In this document: positions 1-8,107 of the stretch, piece by piece | Layout of the letters: every line of letters starts with the position of its first letter | How positions within the stretch are numbered: the first letter of the stretch is position 1 | NCBI RefSeq assembly: GCF_018131005.1 | Contig: NZ_JAFCJK010000002.1 | Span: forward strand, 964,463-1,028,462 | Length of the DNA stretch: 64,000 bases | DNA from: Bradyrhizobium lablabi | Lineage (GTDB): Bacteria; Pseudomonadota; Alphaproteobacteria; Rhizobiales; Xanthobacteraceae | Direction: 5' to 3' | Made by a program: the position numbers and the translations under genes | Notes under the pieces: generated by a model | Database searches by the model: none | What the model saw: only the letters and a program-made list of their open reading frames with translations | Told to the model about the DNA's origin: nothing

Positions 1-775
1 TGTACGCCTCGAGCCCCTTGACGGCGACGGGCGAGTTCACGAACCCGTCCATCGCGTAGGGCTTTTTCGGGTCGTCGTATTTGAAGCCGTAGTCGTAGAG
101 ATAGTTCGAAACGCCCATGGTGATGCCTTCCGAGCCGCGCTCGGTGTAGATCGAGGCGCCATAGACCTTCTTGCCGTCGATTTCACGGCCCTGGAAGAAC
201 TGCGCGATGTCGCGAAGTTCATCGAGCGTCTTCGGCACGGCGAGATCGCGGCCGTACTTGGCCTTGAAGTCCTTCTGCACGTCGGGCCGGGCAAACCAGT
301 CCTTGCGATAGGTCCAGCCGACCGCGTCGCCCATCGCCGGGAGCGCCCAATAGTTCGGCGTATTCTTCGGCCATTCGGAATAACCAACCACCGTCGCAGG
401 CATGTAGTCGTCCATGCTGATTCCTTCCTTCTTGAAGAAATCATTGAGCTTGACGTACTGACCGTTTTCCGCGGCGCCGCCGATCCATTGTGAATCGCCG
501 ATGATGAGATCGCATAACGAGCCGCGCGAATTCAGTTCGTTCAGGAAGCGATCGGCATAATTGGTCCACGGCACGAATTCGAACTTCATGCCAATGCCCG
601 TCTTGGCGGTGAAGTCCTTCGAAAGCTCGACCAGCGCGTTGGCGGGGTCCCATGCGGCCCAGCAAAGCGTGATGGTTTTGCCCTGCGCCTGTGCGGGCGT
701 GGTCCCCGCCGCTATGCCGAAGGCGGACGCAACCGCTCCGCACGCAAAAACAAGCGCCTTCAATGTTCGCTTCAT
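1..775 (-). CDS. ABC transporter extracellular sugar-type substrate-binding protein (3' end beyond window)
   Basis: Reading leftwards from an ATG at 775, 258 codons stay open to the window edge, so the C-terminus is missing. Residues 1-31 form a signal peptide (MKRTLKALVFACGAV, then a cut after AQA). The mature part begins KTITLCWAAWDPANALVEL and continues with features of family-1 solute-binding proteins (SBP_bac_1): a FEFVPWTNYADRFLNEL helix, a CDLIIGDSQW strand and a PNYWALPAMGDAVGWTYRKD hinge. It should bind a sugar or similar solute in the periplasm for an ABC importer whose permeases probably lie to the left. A 26-base palindrome 160 bases upstream is a likely operator. The ligand cannot be told from sequence alone. 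Confidence 0.88.
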   Translation of the reverse strand, partial: MKRTLKALVFACGAVASAFGIAAGTTPAQAQGKTITLCWAAWDPANALVELSKDFTAKTGIGMKFEFVPWTNYADRFLNELNSRGSLCDLIIGDSQWIGGAAENGQYVKLNDFFKKEGISMDDYMPATVVGYSEWPKNTPNYWALPAMGDAVGWTYRKDWFARPDVQKDFKAKYGRDLAVPKTLDELRDIAQFFQGREIDGKKVYGASIYTERGSEGITMGVSNYLYDYGFKYDDPKKPYAMDGFVNSPVAVKGLEAY

Positions 776-934
776 AACGCGCTCCCTCCCAATGGGGGCC
801 GGCCATCGACATGGCACGGCTTTCCGACCCGCTCGAATGCTTCGAGCAGAGCAACACAGTCCTTGACGAGCTGAACAACTAAACTGCCGTTTCCTCGCGC
901 CACCCGGATTCTATAGGCCCGGCAGGCTCGATTT

Positions 935-960
935 GTTTAGTAAGACACAGTTTACTAAAC
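935..960. promoter_or_regulatory. palindromic operator, GTTTAGTAA-N8-TTACTAAAC
   Basis: Two 9-base arms match perfectly as an inverted repeat (935-943 and 952-960) around an 8-base spacer. It lies 160 bases upstream of the solute-binding protein start. Perfect A/T-rich dyads of this shape (TTTAGTAA/TTACTAAA) are typical binding sites of ROK- or LacI-type sugar regulators, so substrate-responsive control of the importer is likely. The identity of the regulator is inferred. Confidence 0.6.
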
Positions 961-1478
961 ATTGCAAGCGAAGCTGGCTGGTTCTTCGACACAGTGCCAG
1001 CGCTCGATCTTCGTCCTAGGTCCGAAGATGATGCGAAGCTTCGCGAACATGTTGCATGCGCTTGCCTTCGTCAGCGGCAACAGAAGCTATATCTACTCCA
1101 ATCATCGAGAACTGTGCGCCACGACCGCGCGTGCCCATTGCGCATCAATACCCTTGAAGTGGTCGGCGCAAGCACGGGGCTGCATCGGCACGTTATGCTG
1201 AAAGCAGCCGGACATCCGTTGAGGCAGAAATCCAACTCCAGCCCGGCGACGACCCTCAAGCCCCCATGCAGTCGCGGAGGAAGATTGGGGTGCCACGCGG
1301 CGGGGGATGCACCGCGACCTTTGTAACCCTTCTCGCAAATAACAACGCCTTGCGGTTCGCTCCAGGGAGCGGTTATCGTGTCGATCCAATCCCCTGTCGG
1401 GGAACCGCGGACCAAGCGCCAGCTTGAACCGGGTCAGTAGGCCAGCGACGGCCCCACCAAAAGTGGAGGAATGTCCCC
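961..1478. other. no supported gene
   Basis: About 520 bases between the operator and the monooxygenase. Open frames on both strands overlap each other and show no recognisable domain. A short tail ending TAG at 1438 (residues VSIQSPVGEPRTKRQLEPGQ) looks protein-like but has no identifiable body upstream. The last 15 bases carry the ribosome-binding site of the next gene. Confidence 0.4.
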
Positions 1479-2654
1479 ATGAGCCAGCGTCTGCGCTTCG
1501 GCATTTTTCTCGCGCCCTTCCATAAGCCCGGCATCAACCCAACGCTCGCATTGCAGAGCGATCTCGATCTCATCCAGTGGCTGGATCGCTGCGGCTATGA
1601 TGAAGCGTGGCTCGGCGAGCATCACTCTGCTGGCACCGAGCTTTCCGCCTCTCCGGAAATCATGATAGCGACGGCAGCCGAGCGCACGCGTCACATCAAA
1701 CTCGGCAGCGGGGTGATCAGCGTTTCGTATCACAACCCTCTGTGGGTCGCTGAGCGCATCGTTCTCCTTGACCATTTGACGCGCGGGCGGGCGATGCTGG
1801 GCCTCGGCCCGGGCTCGCTACCCACCGACGGCGCCATGATCGGTCTGCAGCAGAGTCAGACGCGCGGGCTGCTGGAAGATGGCGTTGCCATCATCACGGA
1901 GCTTTTGACCAGCGACGAACCGGTCACGTTCAAGAACGATCGCTGGGACCTGCGCGAGGCGCGGCTGCACCTGCGGCCTTACTCCAACCCACTCTTCGAC
2001 GTTGCTGTCGCGGCCGTAGCGTCTCCTACCGGCGCCAAGCTTGCCGGCCGATATGGCCTGGGCATGCTGTCGGTGGGCGCTACCACCGCCGCCGGCTTTG
2101 ATGCGCTGGCGCTGCATTGGGATGTGCTGACTGCCGAGGCGAAGGCGCATGGCAAAACCGTTGACCGGAGCAAGTGGCGACTTGTTGGCTTGTGCCACAT
2201 CGCGGAAACCAAAGAACAGGCACATCGCGACGTCGAATACGGCATCGAGCACTGGTTCCGCTACTTCCAGCAGGTCGCCGCATTCCCCCAAATGGCGGTG
2301 GTCGGCAACTCGGTCGCCGAAATGATCGAGTTCATCAACGGCTCAGGCCTCGGTGCTATCGGCACGCCGGACGCGTGCGCCGCCCAGATCGAGCGGTTGT
2401 GGCAACAATCTAGCGGCGGCTTTGGCGCCTATCTGCTGTTGGCGCACAACTGGGCCAATCCTTCAGCAACATTGCGCAGCTACGAACTGATCGCACGCGA
2501 GGTGATGCCGCAGTTCCAGGGCCACGCGCAGGCGACGCTTGATGCCGCGCGCCGCGCCAAGGAGGTCCGCGAGAGGCTCGCGGCGGCACAGGCGCAAGCC
2601 GTCGAAGATGCCCGAGCGCGCTATGGCGCGGAGGTGGCCAAGCGGCAGGCTTGA
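1479..2654 (+). CDS. LLM-class flavin-dependent oxidoreductase (luciferase-like monooxygenase)
   Basis: 391 residues, a full-length bacterial luciferase-family TIM barrel. It opens with RFGIFLAPFHKPGINPTLAL, followed by WLDRCGYDEAWLGEHH, the usual first strand and catalytic-face motif of LLM enzymes. GRAMLGLGPGSLPTD near residue 110 is the FMN-phosphate loop. The last 45 residues are a charged Ala/Arg/Glu-rich helix that extends past the barrel. These enzymes use reduced FMN and O2 to oxidise small organics such as alkanes, sulfonates or nitrilotriacetate; the substrate here is unknown. A GGAGG site lies 10 bases before the ATG. No flavin reductase gene is adjacent. Confidence 0.9.
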   Translation: MSQRLRFGIFLAPFHKPGINPTLALQSDLDLIQWLDRCGYDEAWLGEHHSAGTELSASPEIMIATAAERTRHIKLGSGVISVSYHNPLWVAERIVLLDHLTRGRAMLGLGPGSLPTDGAMIGLQQSQTRGLLEDGVAIITELLTSDEPVTFKNDRWDLREARLHLRPYSNPLFDVAVAAVASPTGAKLAGRYGLGMLSVGATTAAGFDALALHWDVLTAEAKAHGKTVDRSKWRLVGLCHIAETKEQAHRDVEYGIEHWFRYFQQVAAFPQMAVVGNSVAEMIEFINGSGLGAIGTPDACAAQIERLWQQSSGGFGAYLLLAHNWANPSATLRSYELIAREVMPQFQGHAQATLDAARRAKEVRERLAAAQAQAVEDARARYGAEVAKRQA

Positions 2655-2691
2655 GCTATTCGGCATCGCCGCAAATCCAGCCATTCCGCGC

Positions 2692-2880
2692 TCAGTTCGT
2701 TCGGGCTCGAATTCCTTCGTCGGTCGCGAGAACATAATAGGTTTCGTAAGGAGACATACCCTCGCTGATGACCGGGTGAAGGGCCGGCTGCGAGCTTTTT
2801 TGAATAGGTGCACCCTGTGCCAAGGGCGTGACATGGCGGATCTCCCGCTTTGCAGTGACCCGTTTTGCGACGAACTGCCG
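2692..2880 (-). pseudogene. possible remnant or unstarted small gene, unrecognised
   Basis: This frame reads 62 codons from an in-frame TAA (2881-2883) to a TGA at 2692, with residues such as REIRHVTPLAQGAPIQ and GMSPYETYYVLATDEGIRAR. The composition looks genuinely coding, unlike the overlapping frames, but there is no ATG or GTG before the middle Met. It is most simply the tail of a decayed small gene, or one using a rare start. The family is not recognised. Confidence 0.35.
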
Positions 2881-3180
2881 TTACACCGCGCTGGTGGGCC
2901 TCCAAAGGCAGCGTGGTCGCCACGCACCATTTGAGTGCGCCATCAGCGACTGACAACCCCCGCACCAGAGCAACGGCCACAGGCTATGCGCGAAAGACTT
3001 GAGCGAATTGGGTTTCAACGCGCGCCGCCTCATCGGCCACAGCAAGCCGGATTTGGCGGACCGGACCAATCCAATCCGCTTACTCGCAGGTCAGATCGGA
3101 TCAAGTGCGTTTTGATGCCCGCTATGCCCCAAAGGACATAGCACAAACCAAGCCTGCGTCCGACGCAGCGCGGATCCACT
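2881..3180. other. gap with one unassigned open frame
   Basis: No complete gene is visible. A plus-strand frame from 2954 to 3115 (stop to stop) contains the protein-like stretch LGFNARRLIGHSKPDLADRT but no start codon and no recognised domain. It may be more debris next to the catalase fragment. Confidence 0.3.
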
Positions 3181-3339
3181 TCATTCGCTGACGTCGAACA
3201 GGGTGCCAAACGCCGCCTACGCGCCGAGAGCTTCACGGACCACTACAGTCACGCCCGTCAGCTTTTCGTCAGTCAGACCATAGGGGAGCAAGCCCTAGCT
3301 GCCTTGGATTGCAGCCAGGAAGCATTCGAGCCTGATTGA
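3181..3339 (+). pseudogene. catalase (KatE-like) fragment
   Basis: The frame encodes SFADVEQGAKRRLRAESF, then TDHYSHARQLFVSQT, then a divergent tail and a stop. The DHYSxAR-x-F-x-SQT block is characteristic of the catalase-related region after the haem barrel in large-subunit catalases. Nothing of the haem domain (catalytic His, Asn, proximal Tyr) lies upstream, so only about 50 codons of a gene of more than 500 remain. Upstream in-frame codons lead into unrelated sequence, indicating loss by deletion. Confidence 0.6.
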
Positions 3340-3343
3340 GCAC

Positions 3344-3658
3344 TCAGCGCATGCGAAAGCATGGGACAGATCGATTCCCGTTGTCTCCGCTATTGAAGAT
3401 CCCTCCATCCCACTTCCTCTTTGGTCGGTCGACACGGGCTTCTTGGAATTCTTCCGACCCTTTAAGCAGGCGACGCTTGCGGTCGGCCTGATCGTCGGCC
3501 GATGCTTCTGGATTGGTAATGCGATCGATTGCGTTCGCCGCCATTTCCCGAGCCCGGCGTTTCTGGTCTTCACTCGACTGCCGGCTGGTGAGCTCACGGC
3601 TTCGAGGGCGAACGACAGCGTCGAAGCCAAGTCTGAAACGGGCGAAGGAACAGGTCAT
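3344..3658 (-). CDS. small hypothetical protein, ATGA-coupled to DUF6894
   Basis: 104 residues. The core QKRRAREMAANAIDRI, then SADDQADRKRRLLKGSEEF, is hydrophilic, charged and probably helical, and resembles small proteins common in this group. Its ATG (3658-3656) overlaps the stop of the DUF6894 gene as ATGA, which supports both the start choice and translational coupling. The last 20 residues look less conserved. Function unknown; it is judged real because of the coupling and codon use. Confidence 0.5.
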   Translation of the reverse strand: MTCSFARFRLGFDAVVRPRSRELTSRQSSEDQKRRAREMAANAIDRITNPEASADDQADRKRRLLKGSEEFQEARVDRPKRKWDGGIFNSGDNGNRSVPCFRMR

Positions 3659-3897
3659 TGACGTCGAACGATGTTCGGGCGACCCCCCGATGTAATCGGC
3701 GCCTCAAATATCTCGTTGCCACTGTCATCTCGGACCGAGATATAGTTTCCGGGTTTCGCGAAATTCGGCCGCTCGGTGCCAATCCTATGAGCGACGAACT
3801 GCGCGTGGTCCTTTGCTTCCTTGCGGGACCGGCACTGGTGCCCCAAGACATCGTGGGCCGGAAGTTCGCCGGCTAAATCAAAGAAGAACCTCTTCAT
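3655..3897 (-). CDS. DUF6894 family small protein
   Basis: 80 residues beginning MKRFFFDLAGELPAHDVLGH. The pattern of two or three aromatics after the start, a D-x-x-G loop and an Ala-rich helix (EAKDHAQFVAHRI) followed by a strand with D-D-S-G-N-E-I-F matches DUF6894, a very common small family in Bradyrhizobium with no assigned function. The upstream in-frame codons to 4044 are not family-like, so the Met at 3897 is chosen. It leads a two-gene unit with the overlapping frame downstream. Confidence 0.7.
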   Translation of the reverse strand: MKRFFFDLAGELPAHDVLGHQCRSRKEAKDHAQFVAHRIGTERPNFAKPGNYISVRDDSGNEIFEAPITSGGRPNIVRRQ

Positions 3898-4105
3898 TGG
3901 CGTACAACGCAGTGCTGCGCCGGCCGTTCCTGAACGGCCGTGACGCTGCACTCCTGCTTTTGAACGATCTTGCCCCTGGGCAACCGCCTCGCCGGTTACA
4001 AGGTTGTCCCTGCAGATCGATCCCCAGCGAGGATCGGCCGGCACCGCCGCGGTAAGTCACGGGAGCTGACCATTCCATCAATTGAGAGCCCGCGTCGCGT
4101 CGACA

Positions 4106-4654
4106 ATGAAACATTTCGAGCCATCGGAGTTTGAATTTGCTTCGGAGAAATTAACAGTGAAGCAAATCCTGAAACCGGTCATTTATGTGCTGGCCGCCCT
4201 GTATTTCCTCGTCGACGCGGCTTTCACGGCCATCGCGAGGCCAATATCTAACTGGCTCGCCAGGCATGTCGTGTTGAGGCGGTTGCGCGCCTGGATTAGA
4301 TCGTTGCGGCCCTACCCGTCGCTGGCGCTGTTTTCGGTGCCGGTGATCATGCTGGAACCGGTCAAGCCGATGGCCGCATATCTGGCCGCTACAGGTCAGA
4401 TGGTGAGCAGCGTCGTGACATTGATCGTCGGCGAGCTTCTAAAGCTCGTCCTGGTCGAGCGCCTCTTCGACCTTACTCGGGACAAGCTGATGAAAATTCC
4501 GGCCTTTGCCTGGGTGTACACAAAATTCCGCGAAGCCAAGGCTTGGCTGAAAGCCACCGAGGCTTGGAAGGCCATTGTCACGATAGCCAAGACCGCCCGT
4601 CAGTATGCAAGCCAGATGAAGAAATCCGCTGCGACGGCGTTTCGGCAGCCTTAG
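4106..4654 (+). CDS. hypothetical membrane-associated protein
   Basis: 182 residues from the ATG at 4106; a TTG eight codons earlier is possible. One clear hydrophobic segment (PVIYVLAALYFLVDAAFTAI) follows a short acidic N-terminus. A second (LALFSVPVIMLEPVKPMAAY) and a third amphipathic stretch (MVSSVVTLIVGELLKLVLV) follow, then a basic, Lys/Ala-rich helical tail. The layout suggests an inner-membrane protein with a cytoplasmic cationic tail. Family not recognised. Confidence 0.65.
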   Translation: MKHFEPSEFEFASEKLTVKQILKPVIYVLAALYFLVDAAFTAIARPISNWLARHVVLRRLRAWIRSLRPYPSLALFSVPVIMLEPVKPMAAYLAATGQMVSSVVTLIVGELLKLVLVERLFDLTRDKLMKIPAFAWVYTKFREAKAWLKATEAWKAIVTIAKTARQYASQMKKSAATAFRQP

Positions 4655-5033
4655 GCCATGACTCGCCGCCACTGCGAAGGGGCTTCTACTCGAACGGCGT
4701 GAAGCGGCTTCGAGCGCACTGGCGCGCTCGGAAAGCCGCTCAAAAAAGAAGGGTTGCGCTCGTCGTGGGTTCGGGCAGCAGCTTCCAAACTACACTCCCG
4801 CCCCCCGGCTCTCGAGAACCCCAAATCCCGGCAGCTGGGCTTTTGCGCGAACAGGTCCTCTCCAGGCTGGATGAGCTGCCGCGCTCACGCCGCTCGAGCC
4901 ATCCTAGGGCGGTGGCGTGGTCGAACCCAGCCCTTCCATCCGGCCGGCGTGGCCTGAAAAGCATCGGCTCATCGAGCCGTCGTCTTACCGTTGGTTAACG
5001 TCCCCCGCTCCAAAGGGGACGTGACACCAGGGA
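4655..5033. other. intergenic, no gene seen; one hairpin at 4998-5022
   Basis: No convincing reading frame. An 8-base perfect stem (4998-5005 with 5015-5022, ACGTCCCC/GGGGACGT) sits just upstream of the strong terminator hairpin, so a short transcript ending at about 5066 is possible. Confidence 0.4.
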
Positions 5034-5066
5034 CGGCCCCAGCGAAGCACCCGCTGGGGCCGTTTT
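5034..5066 (+). terminator. Rho-independent terminator
   Basis: An 11-base perfect stem (CGGCCCCAGCG at 5034-5044 with its complement at 5052-5062) closes a 7-base loop and is followed by TTTTG. It would stop plus-strand transcripts from the membrane-protein gene 380 bases upstream, or a short unrecognised RNA. Confidence 0.75.
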
Positions 5067-5163
5067 GATTTTAGTTACAGCTGTGCGCCGATCCGGACTT
5101 CATGGGAACAATGGTTCTTCGAATCGGTTGTCGAGCGTGCTTAACCAAGCAGAAGCATGTTGG

Positions 5164-5553
5164 ATGCCGTATTGTAGCGGTCGATCGCTTGTTTTGTGGA
5201 GTTTTCCGTTCCTGCTTGTTCTGAGCGGCTGCAGCGAAAAGCCCGAGTGCGATTCAATCGAAACCCGAAATGCCGTGCTCCAGATTGTTTCGGACGACCA
5301 CGGTAATCCGCTGGTCAACTTCGCTGCCAAAAATTCAACCGCAATGCCAAATCCGGAAAACGTTAAACCGCTATATCTTCTCGGTGAAAGAATAGTCACC
5401 ACTTCAACGAGTGAGGACAAGCGAACGCTACAATGTAGCGGCGCGATTTCGGTTAGTGTTGGCGACACAAAAGCGTCTAAAGAGGTAGAGTTTACGGTAC
5501 AACAATCGTTGGACGGCAAGATTTCCGTATCGGTTATTCCATTCCAGTTTTGA
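5164..5553 (+). CDS. putative lipoprotein
   Basis: 129 residues from the ATG at 5164. Residues 1-20 form a lipoprotein signal peptide with lipobox LVLSG-C. The mature region (EKPECDSIETRNAVLQIVSD) is followed by a polar beta-rich domain ending in an amphipathic strand. GC content is lower than in neighbouring core genes, which hints at acquisition. Function unknown. Confidence 0.65.
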   Translation: MPYCSGRSLVLWSFPFLLVLSGCSEKPECDSIETRNAVLQIVSDDHGNPLVNFAAKNSTAMPNPENVKPLYLLGERIVTTSTSEDKRTLQCSGAISVSVGDTKASKEVEFTVQQSLDGKISVSVIPFQF

Positions 5554-5766
5554 AATCTCCTTGCCGCGTCTGGGGTGGGTTGTTCTCGCCCTGACCGCCC
5601 AAGTTTCGGCATCGCTTATCGACGACGTCCGCTCTAACCTCCGGAGAACGGACACGCGGGTAAGGGACCCGCACGGAAATCAGAGCATGCCGTCAACTTC
5701 TCGCACGTGCGATCACCACTCGGCCTTTTTCTCTCGCTTGTACGTTCATAGCTGGGCTTTGGTCCT
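5554..5766. other. intergenic, nothing recognised
   Basis: Convergent gap between the lipoprotein gene and the VOC gene, with no conserved frame or clear hairpin. Confidence 0.4.
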
Positions 5767-6228
5767 CTAACCGTTCTGGGTACCGTCAGCGTAGCCACCA
5801 CCGATCTGTGTGCCAGGCGCCAGCAGTCCTTTGCCCGGAACATGATTGATCTCCAACCTCGTGCCGTCCGGATCCTCAAACAGCACCGAGTAGTAGCCGG
5901 GTGCGAAATTGTCCTCCTGCGGTGCGTGAATGATGTGTGCGCCGATCTTTAAAAGAAAGTTGTAAACCTCGTCGACGTCGGCACGTTCTCGCGCACGAAA
6001 ACAATGATGATGTAATCCGACAGTGCCCTGACGGAATCGTTGGCCGGCATACTCCTCTGCTGGAGCATGAATGCCAAATCCCGTACGACCGCCGACACAA
6101 TAGAAGGTGTTCACGGTGTCCGCCACGATCGTAAGGCCCATAAATGGCAATAGCTGTGCGTAGAAGGCGCGTGCGGATGCAAAATTTCCAGCCGTGATGA
6201 ATGTGTGGGCGATACCATTGATTTGCAT
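5767..6228 (-). CDS. VOC (glyoxalase/bleomycin resistance/dioxygenase) family protein
   Basis: 153 residues. The start INGIAHTFITAGNFASARAF is the typical beta-alpha entry of a VOC half-module (first metal-ligand His followed by the ARAFY helix). A second module starts at VGLHHHCFRARERADVDEVY and ends YYSVLFEDPDGTRLEINHVP with the family's final Glu ligand. Such proteins bind a divalent metal and act as lyases, dioxygenases or isomerases; substrate unknown. A GGGAGGA site precedes the ATG at good spacing. Confidence 0.85.
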   Translation of the reverse strand: MQINGIAHTFITAGNFASARAFYAQLLPFMGLTIVADTVNTFYCVGGRTGFGIHAPAEEYAGQRFRQGTVGLHHHCFRARERADVDEVYNFLLKIGAHIIHAPQEDNFAPGYYSVLFEDPDGTRLEINHVPGKGLLAPGTQIGGGYADGTQNG

Positions 6229-6640
6229 ATTCTATCCTCCCGCAATTATCAGTTTTCCAAGAGCGGTTCCCCTGCCGCCTGAAGCCGTGGTCGTCACGAA
6301 GGGCCCTTGGCCTTTGGGATTCGCGGCCTAGCCACGGAGCCTCAACATTTGAATTGCAGATGCGCGTGAAAAGGTTCGGGCGCGGTAGCCAAAAAAACCG
6401 TTCTTTGACTTTTTTGGTTGCCCCTACCCCTCAACTTGGCCGATCTGAGCCGAAAGCCATGAGCAGCAAGCCTGCCTCGCTTACACGCCGAACCAACGGC
6501 TCAGCGATAGACCAAGCCGACGCGCGGTGGTGCCGTAGGCTTCCGATTTGCGTTAAGTCGTCACATCGAGATGTTCAGCAACACCTCCGACTCAATACGG
6601 TCCGAATTTCAAGGCAGGGACGCGTGAGGAACATTGGCGG
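6229..6640. other. intergenic; inverted repeat at 6384-6422
   Basis: No gene seen. Arms GGTAGCCAAAAAA (6384-6396) and TTTTTTGGTTGCC (6410-6422) pair with two mismatches and could form a bidirectional hairpin with A/T tracts inside the stem. Confidence 0.4.
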
Positions 6641-6871
6641 TTAGTTCAAAAACGTCACACCAAGTCGGCGTGCATCACGCCAAACTACTTGGCATATCGT
6701 ATCGACGTCCGCGCTCGGAATGCGCAATCCGAAGGCCGCGGGCACGAAAGGCGCGTCAGGAGTCTGAACGACTGCGGAGGAAGCCGTGAGATGGCGGACC
6801 TTGCAGCGCATGGGAGCACCATCAATCACTATCTGGCCTGCACAGACATTGCGCTGCCGCTCGTTCGCCAA
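6641..6871 (-). CDS. PilZ-domain-like small protein
   Basis: 76 residues: MANERQRNVCAGQIVI, a strand VRHLTASSAVVQTP, and the end ICQVVWRDARRLGVTF. This is the short beta-barrel pattern of single-domain PilZ proteins in rhizobia, including the final C-x-V-V-W-R-x-x-x-R-L-G-V-x-F signature. The N-terminal RxxxR and D/NxSxxG c-di-GMP motifs are incomplete (RQRNV; LTASSAV lacks Asp and Gly), so nucleotide binding is doubtful. Confidence 0.65.
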   Translation of the reverse strand: MANERQRNVCAGQIVIDGAPMRCKVRHLTASSAVVQTPDAPFVPAAFGLRIPSADVDTICQVVWRDARRLGVTFLN

Positions 6872-7104
6872 GTCTCGCCGTTCCCCATTATACCGAGGCG
6901 GATGTTGATTGGCGATTCCCGACTCAAATAAGGCCAGACCGTGGTTTCATGCGACGCCGCGAGCCTTTCTTCCATGGCAGCGAGCGCTGCCAGTACGCTG
7001 TCCTGCGCCTTGACCGTCCCTGCGCTCGGCCTGCTTCGTGTCACCTCACCCATTCGCCAGGCAATCTCGCGTGCAGTCATGCCGTCCAAGCTATCCTCAA
7101 GCAC
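6829..7104 (-). CDS. uncertain hypothetical frame next to a transposase remnant
   Basis: 91 residues from a GTG, overlapping the PilZ gene by 43 bases in another frame. The first half (LDGMTAREIAWRMGEVTRSR, then AQDSVLAALAAMEERLAA) looks like a helical protein. The second half, under the PilZ overlap, does not. The frame is open back to the transposase stop at 7140, so it may be the 3' end of a gene cut by the insertion. No family recognised. Confidence 0.3.
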   Translation of the reverse strand: MLEDSLDGMTAREIAWRMGEVTRSRPSAGTVKAQDSVLAALAAMEERLAASHETTVWPYLSRESPINIRLGIMGNGETWRTSGSAMSVQAR

Positions 7105-7137
7105 CGCGAAGTGTGCGCCCAGGGCCGAGGCGGTTAC

Positions 7138-7365
7138 CTAAGACAATGGTGACAACCTCGTGCCGAACGGGTTGGCGAGGGGCTGCGAGGTTCTCTGCTC
7201 CAGTCGAAATATCCCGGATCGTAGTGCATGAAGCTGACGAGCCAAATGCCGTCGTCGACCTCCTTGATGCCGCTTTTATCCGGCCAGCACGGTGGAGAGG
7301 TTGATCCGCTTCCGGTGCTGGCGGAGCCGTTGGATCGTCCGCCCCTGGCACGCGCCTTGCCAATG
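7138..7365 (-). mobile_element. IS481-type transposase C-terminal remnant, frameshifted
   Basis: Three pieces of a typical transposase tail are read in different frames: RKRINLSTVLAG, then IKEVDDGIWLVSFMHYD-GYFD, then LEQRTSQPLANPFGTRLSPLS ending in TAG at 7138. In intact IS481-like elements of this group these pieces are contiguous (INxSTVLAGQKLGIKEVDDGIWLVSFM...). A stop and two small indels separate them here, so the copy is dead. No catalytic DDE core or terminal repeats remain. Confidence 0.7.
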
Positions 7366-7525
7366 GGTCGATGCTGGCATTTCCGCGACCCAGCTTGATA
7401 CAGGGCGCCGCCGGGACGCTATGTTTCGAGCCCGGCGGCGTACTTTCTTGGGATAACTCGTATCTCCAGAGGCGTAGTCGCCCCTTGCGTTTCCGGTGAT
7501 TTCCGGGCTTGCCGCCGAGCCCAAG

Positions 7526-7786
7526 TCATTCGGTGCGGACTAATTTCGACGATGAAACGATTGAATGGTCAGGTAGCTGATCGCAACTCTTTCGCTCTTT
7601 GAGAGGGTGGATCGGAGTAGAGCCAAATGTCGAGGTCTCGGCGGCGTTGGTGAATTCGGCCAGACTTGAATCCGACGACCACTCCACGTAAGCGATAAGG
7701 GCGAAGACAACTGCTGCCACGAGGAGAAGCTGAACCGCCGCCGTGGCGCCTATTCCCCACCAATTCTGGCTAGCGAATAATGGCAT
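7526..7786 (-). CDS. small single-pass membrane protein, hypothetical
   Basis: 86 residues from the Met at 7786 (MPLFASQNWWGIGATAAVQL), then one hydrophobic helix (LLVAAVVFALIAYVEW) and a polar tail. An earlier Met at 7843 would add 19 less hydrophobic residues. Family not recognised. Confidence 0.5.
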   Translation of the reverse strand: MPLFASQNWWGIGATAAVQLLLVAAVVFALIAYVEWSSDSSLAEFTNAAETSTFGSTPIHPLKERKSCDQLPDHSIVSSSKLVRTE

Positions 7787-7843
7787 GGCGGTTCTTCCGA
7801 CACCGGGTTTCACCCTGTTGTTAGACCAATTCGCAATGCGCAA

Positions 7844-8107
7844 GTGTGAACTGCCTTACATCTCACGCCCACTTGATGTCCCGCCGCGGTATGCCCGCCA
7901 GCGTGAACCGGCGAGCCTTTGATTTTGTAGGCAATCAAACCACCGCTGCGCCGAGTCGGCACGCTCGGCACAAAAGCCAATTTCTTTCGAACCTTCCGGT
8001 CGGCCGGGAAGACCTATTTCTGAGGTCCCCGCCCCACCAGCGGGGCTTCCGTTCGTCTCAAAGTCAGTCCTCAGCTTGGATTTCGGGTGTAAGGCGAAGG
8101 CAGCACG
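7844..8107. other. intergenic; CCCCGC/GCGGGG hairpin at 8027-8045
   Basis: No conserved frame. A short GC hairpin (8027-8032 with 8040-8045) lies 60 bases upstream of the next small gene but lacks a T-run. Confidence 0.35.

Noticed and set aside
1102..1389. 95-codon minus-strand frame between the operator and the monooxygenase gene
   Set aside because: Overlaps two other frames of equal quality, has no ribosome-binding site and no recognised motif.
5034..5066. Possible tRNA or riboswitch at the strong GC hairpin
   Set aside because: Only a simple stem-loop with T-run; no cloverleaf or aptamer-like pairing was found nearby.
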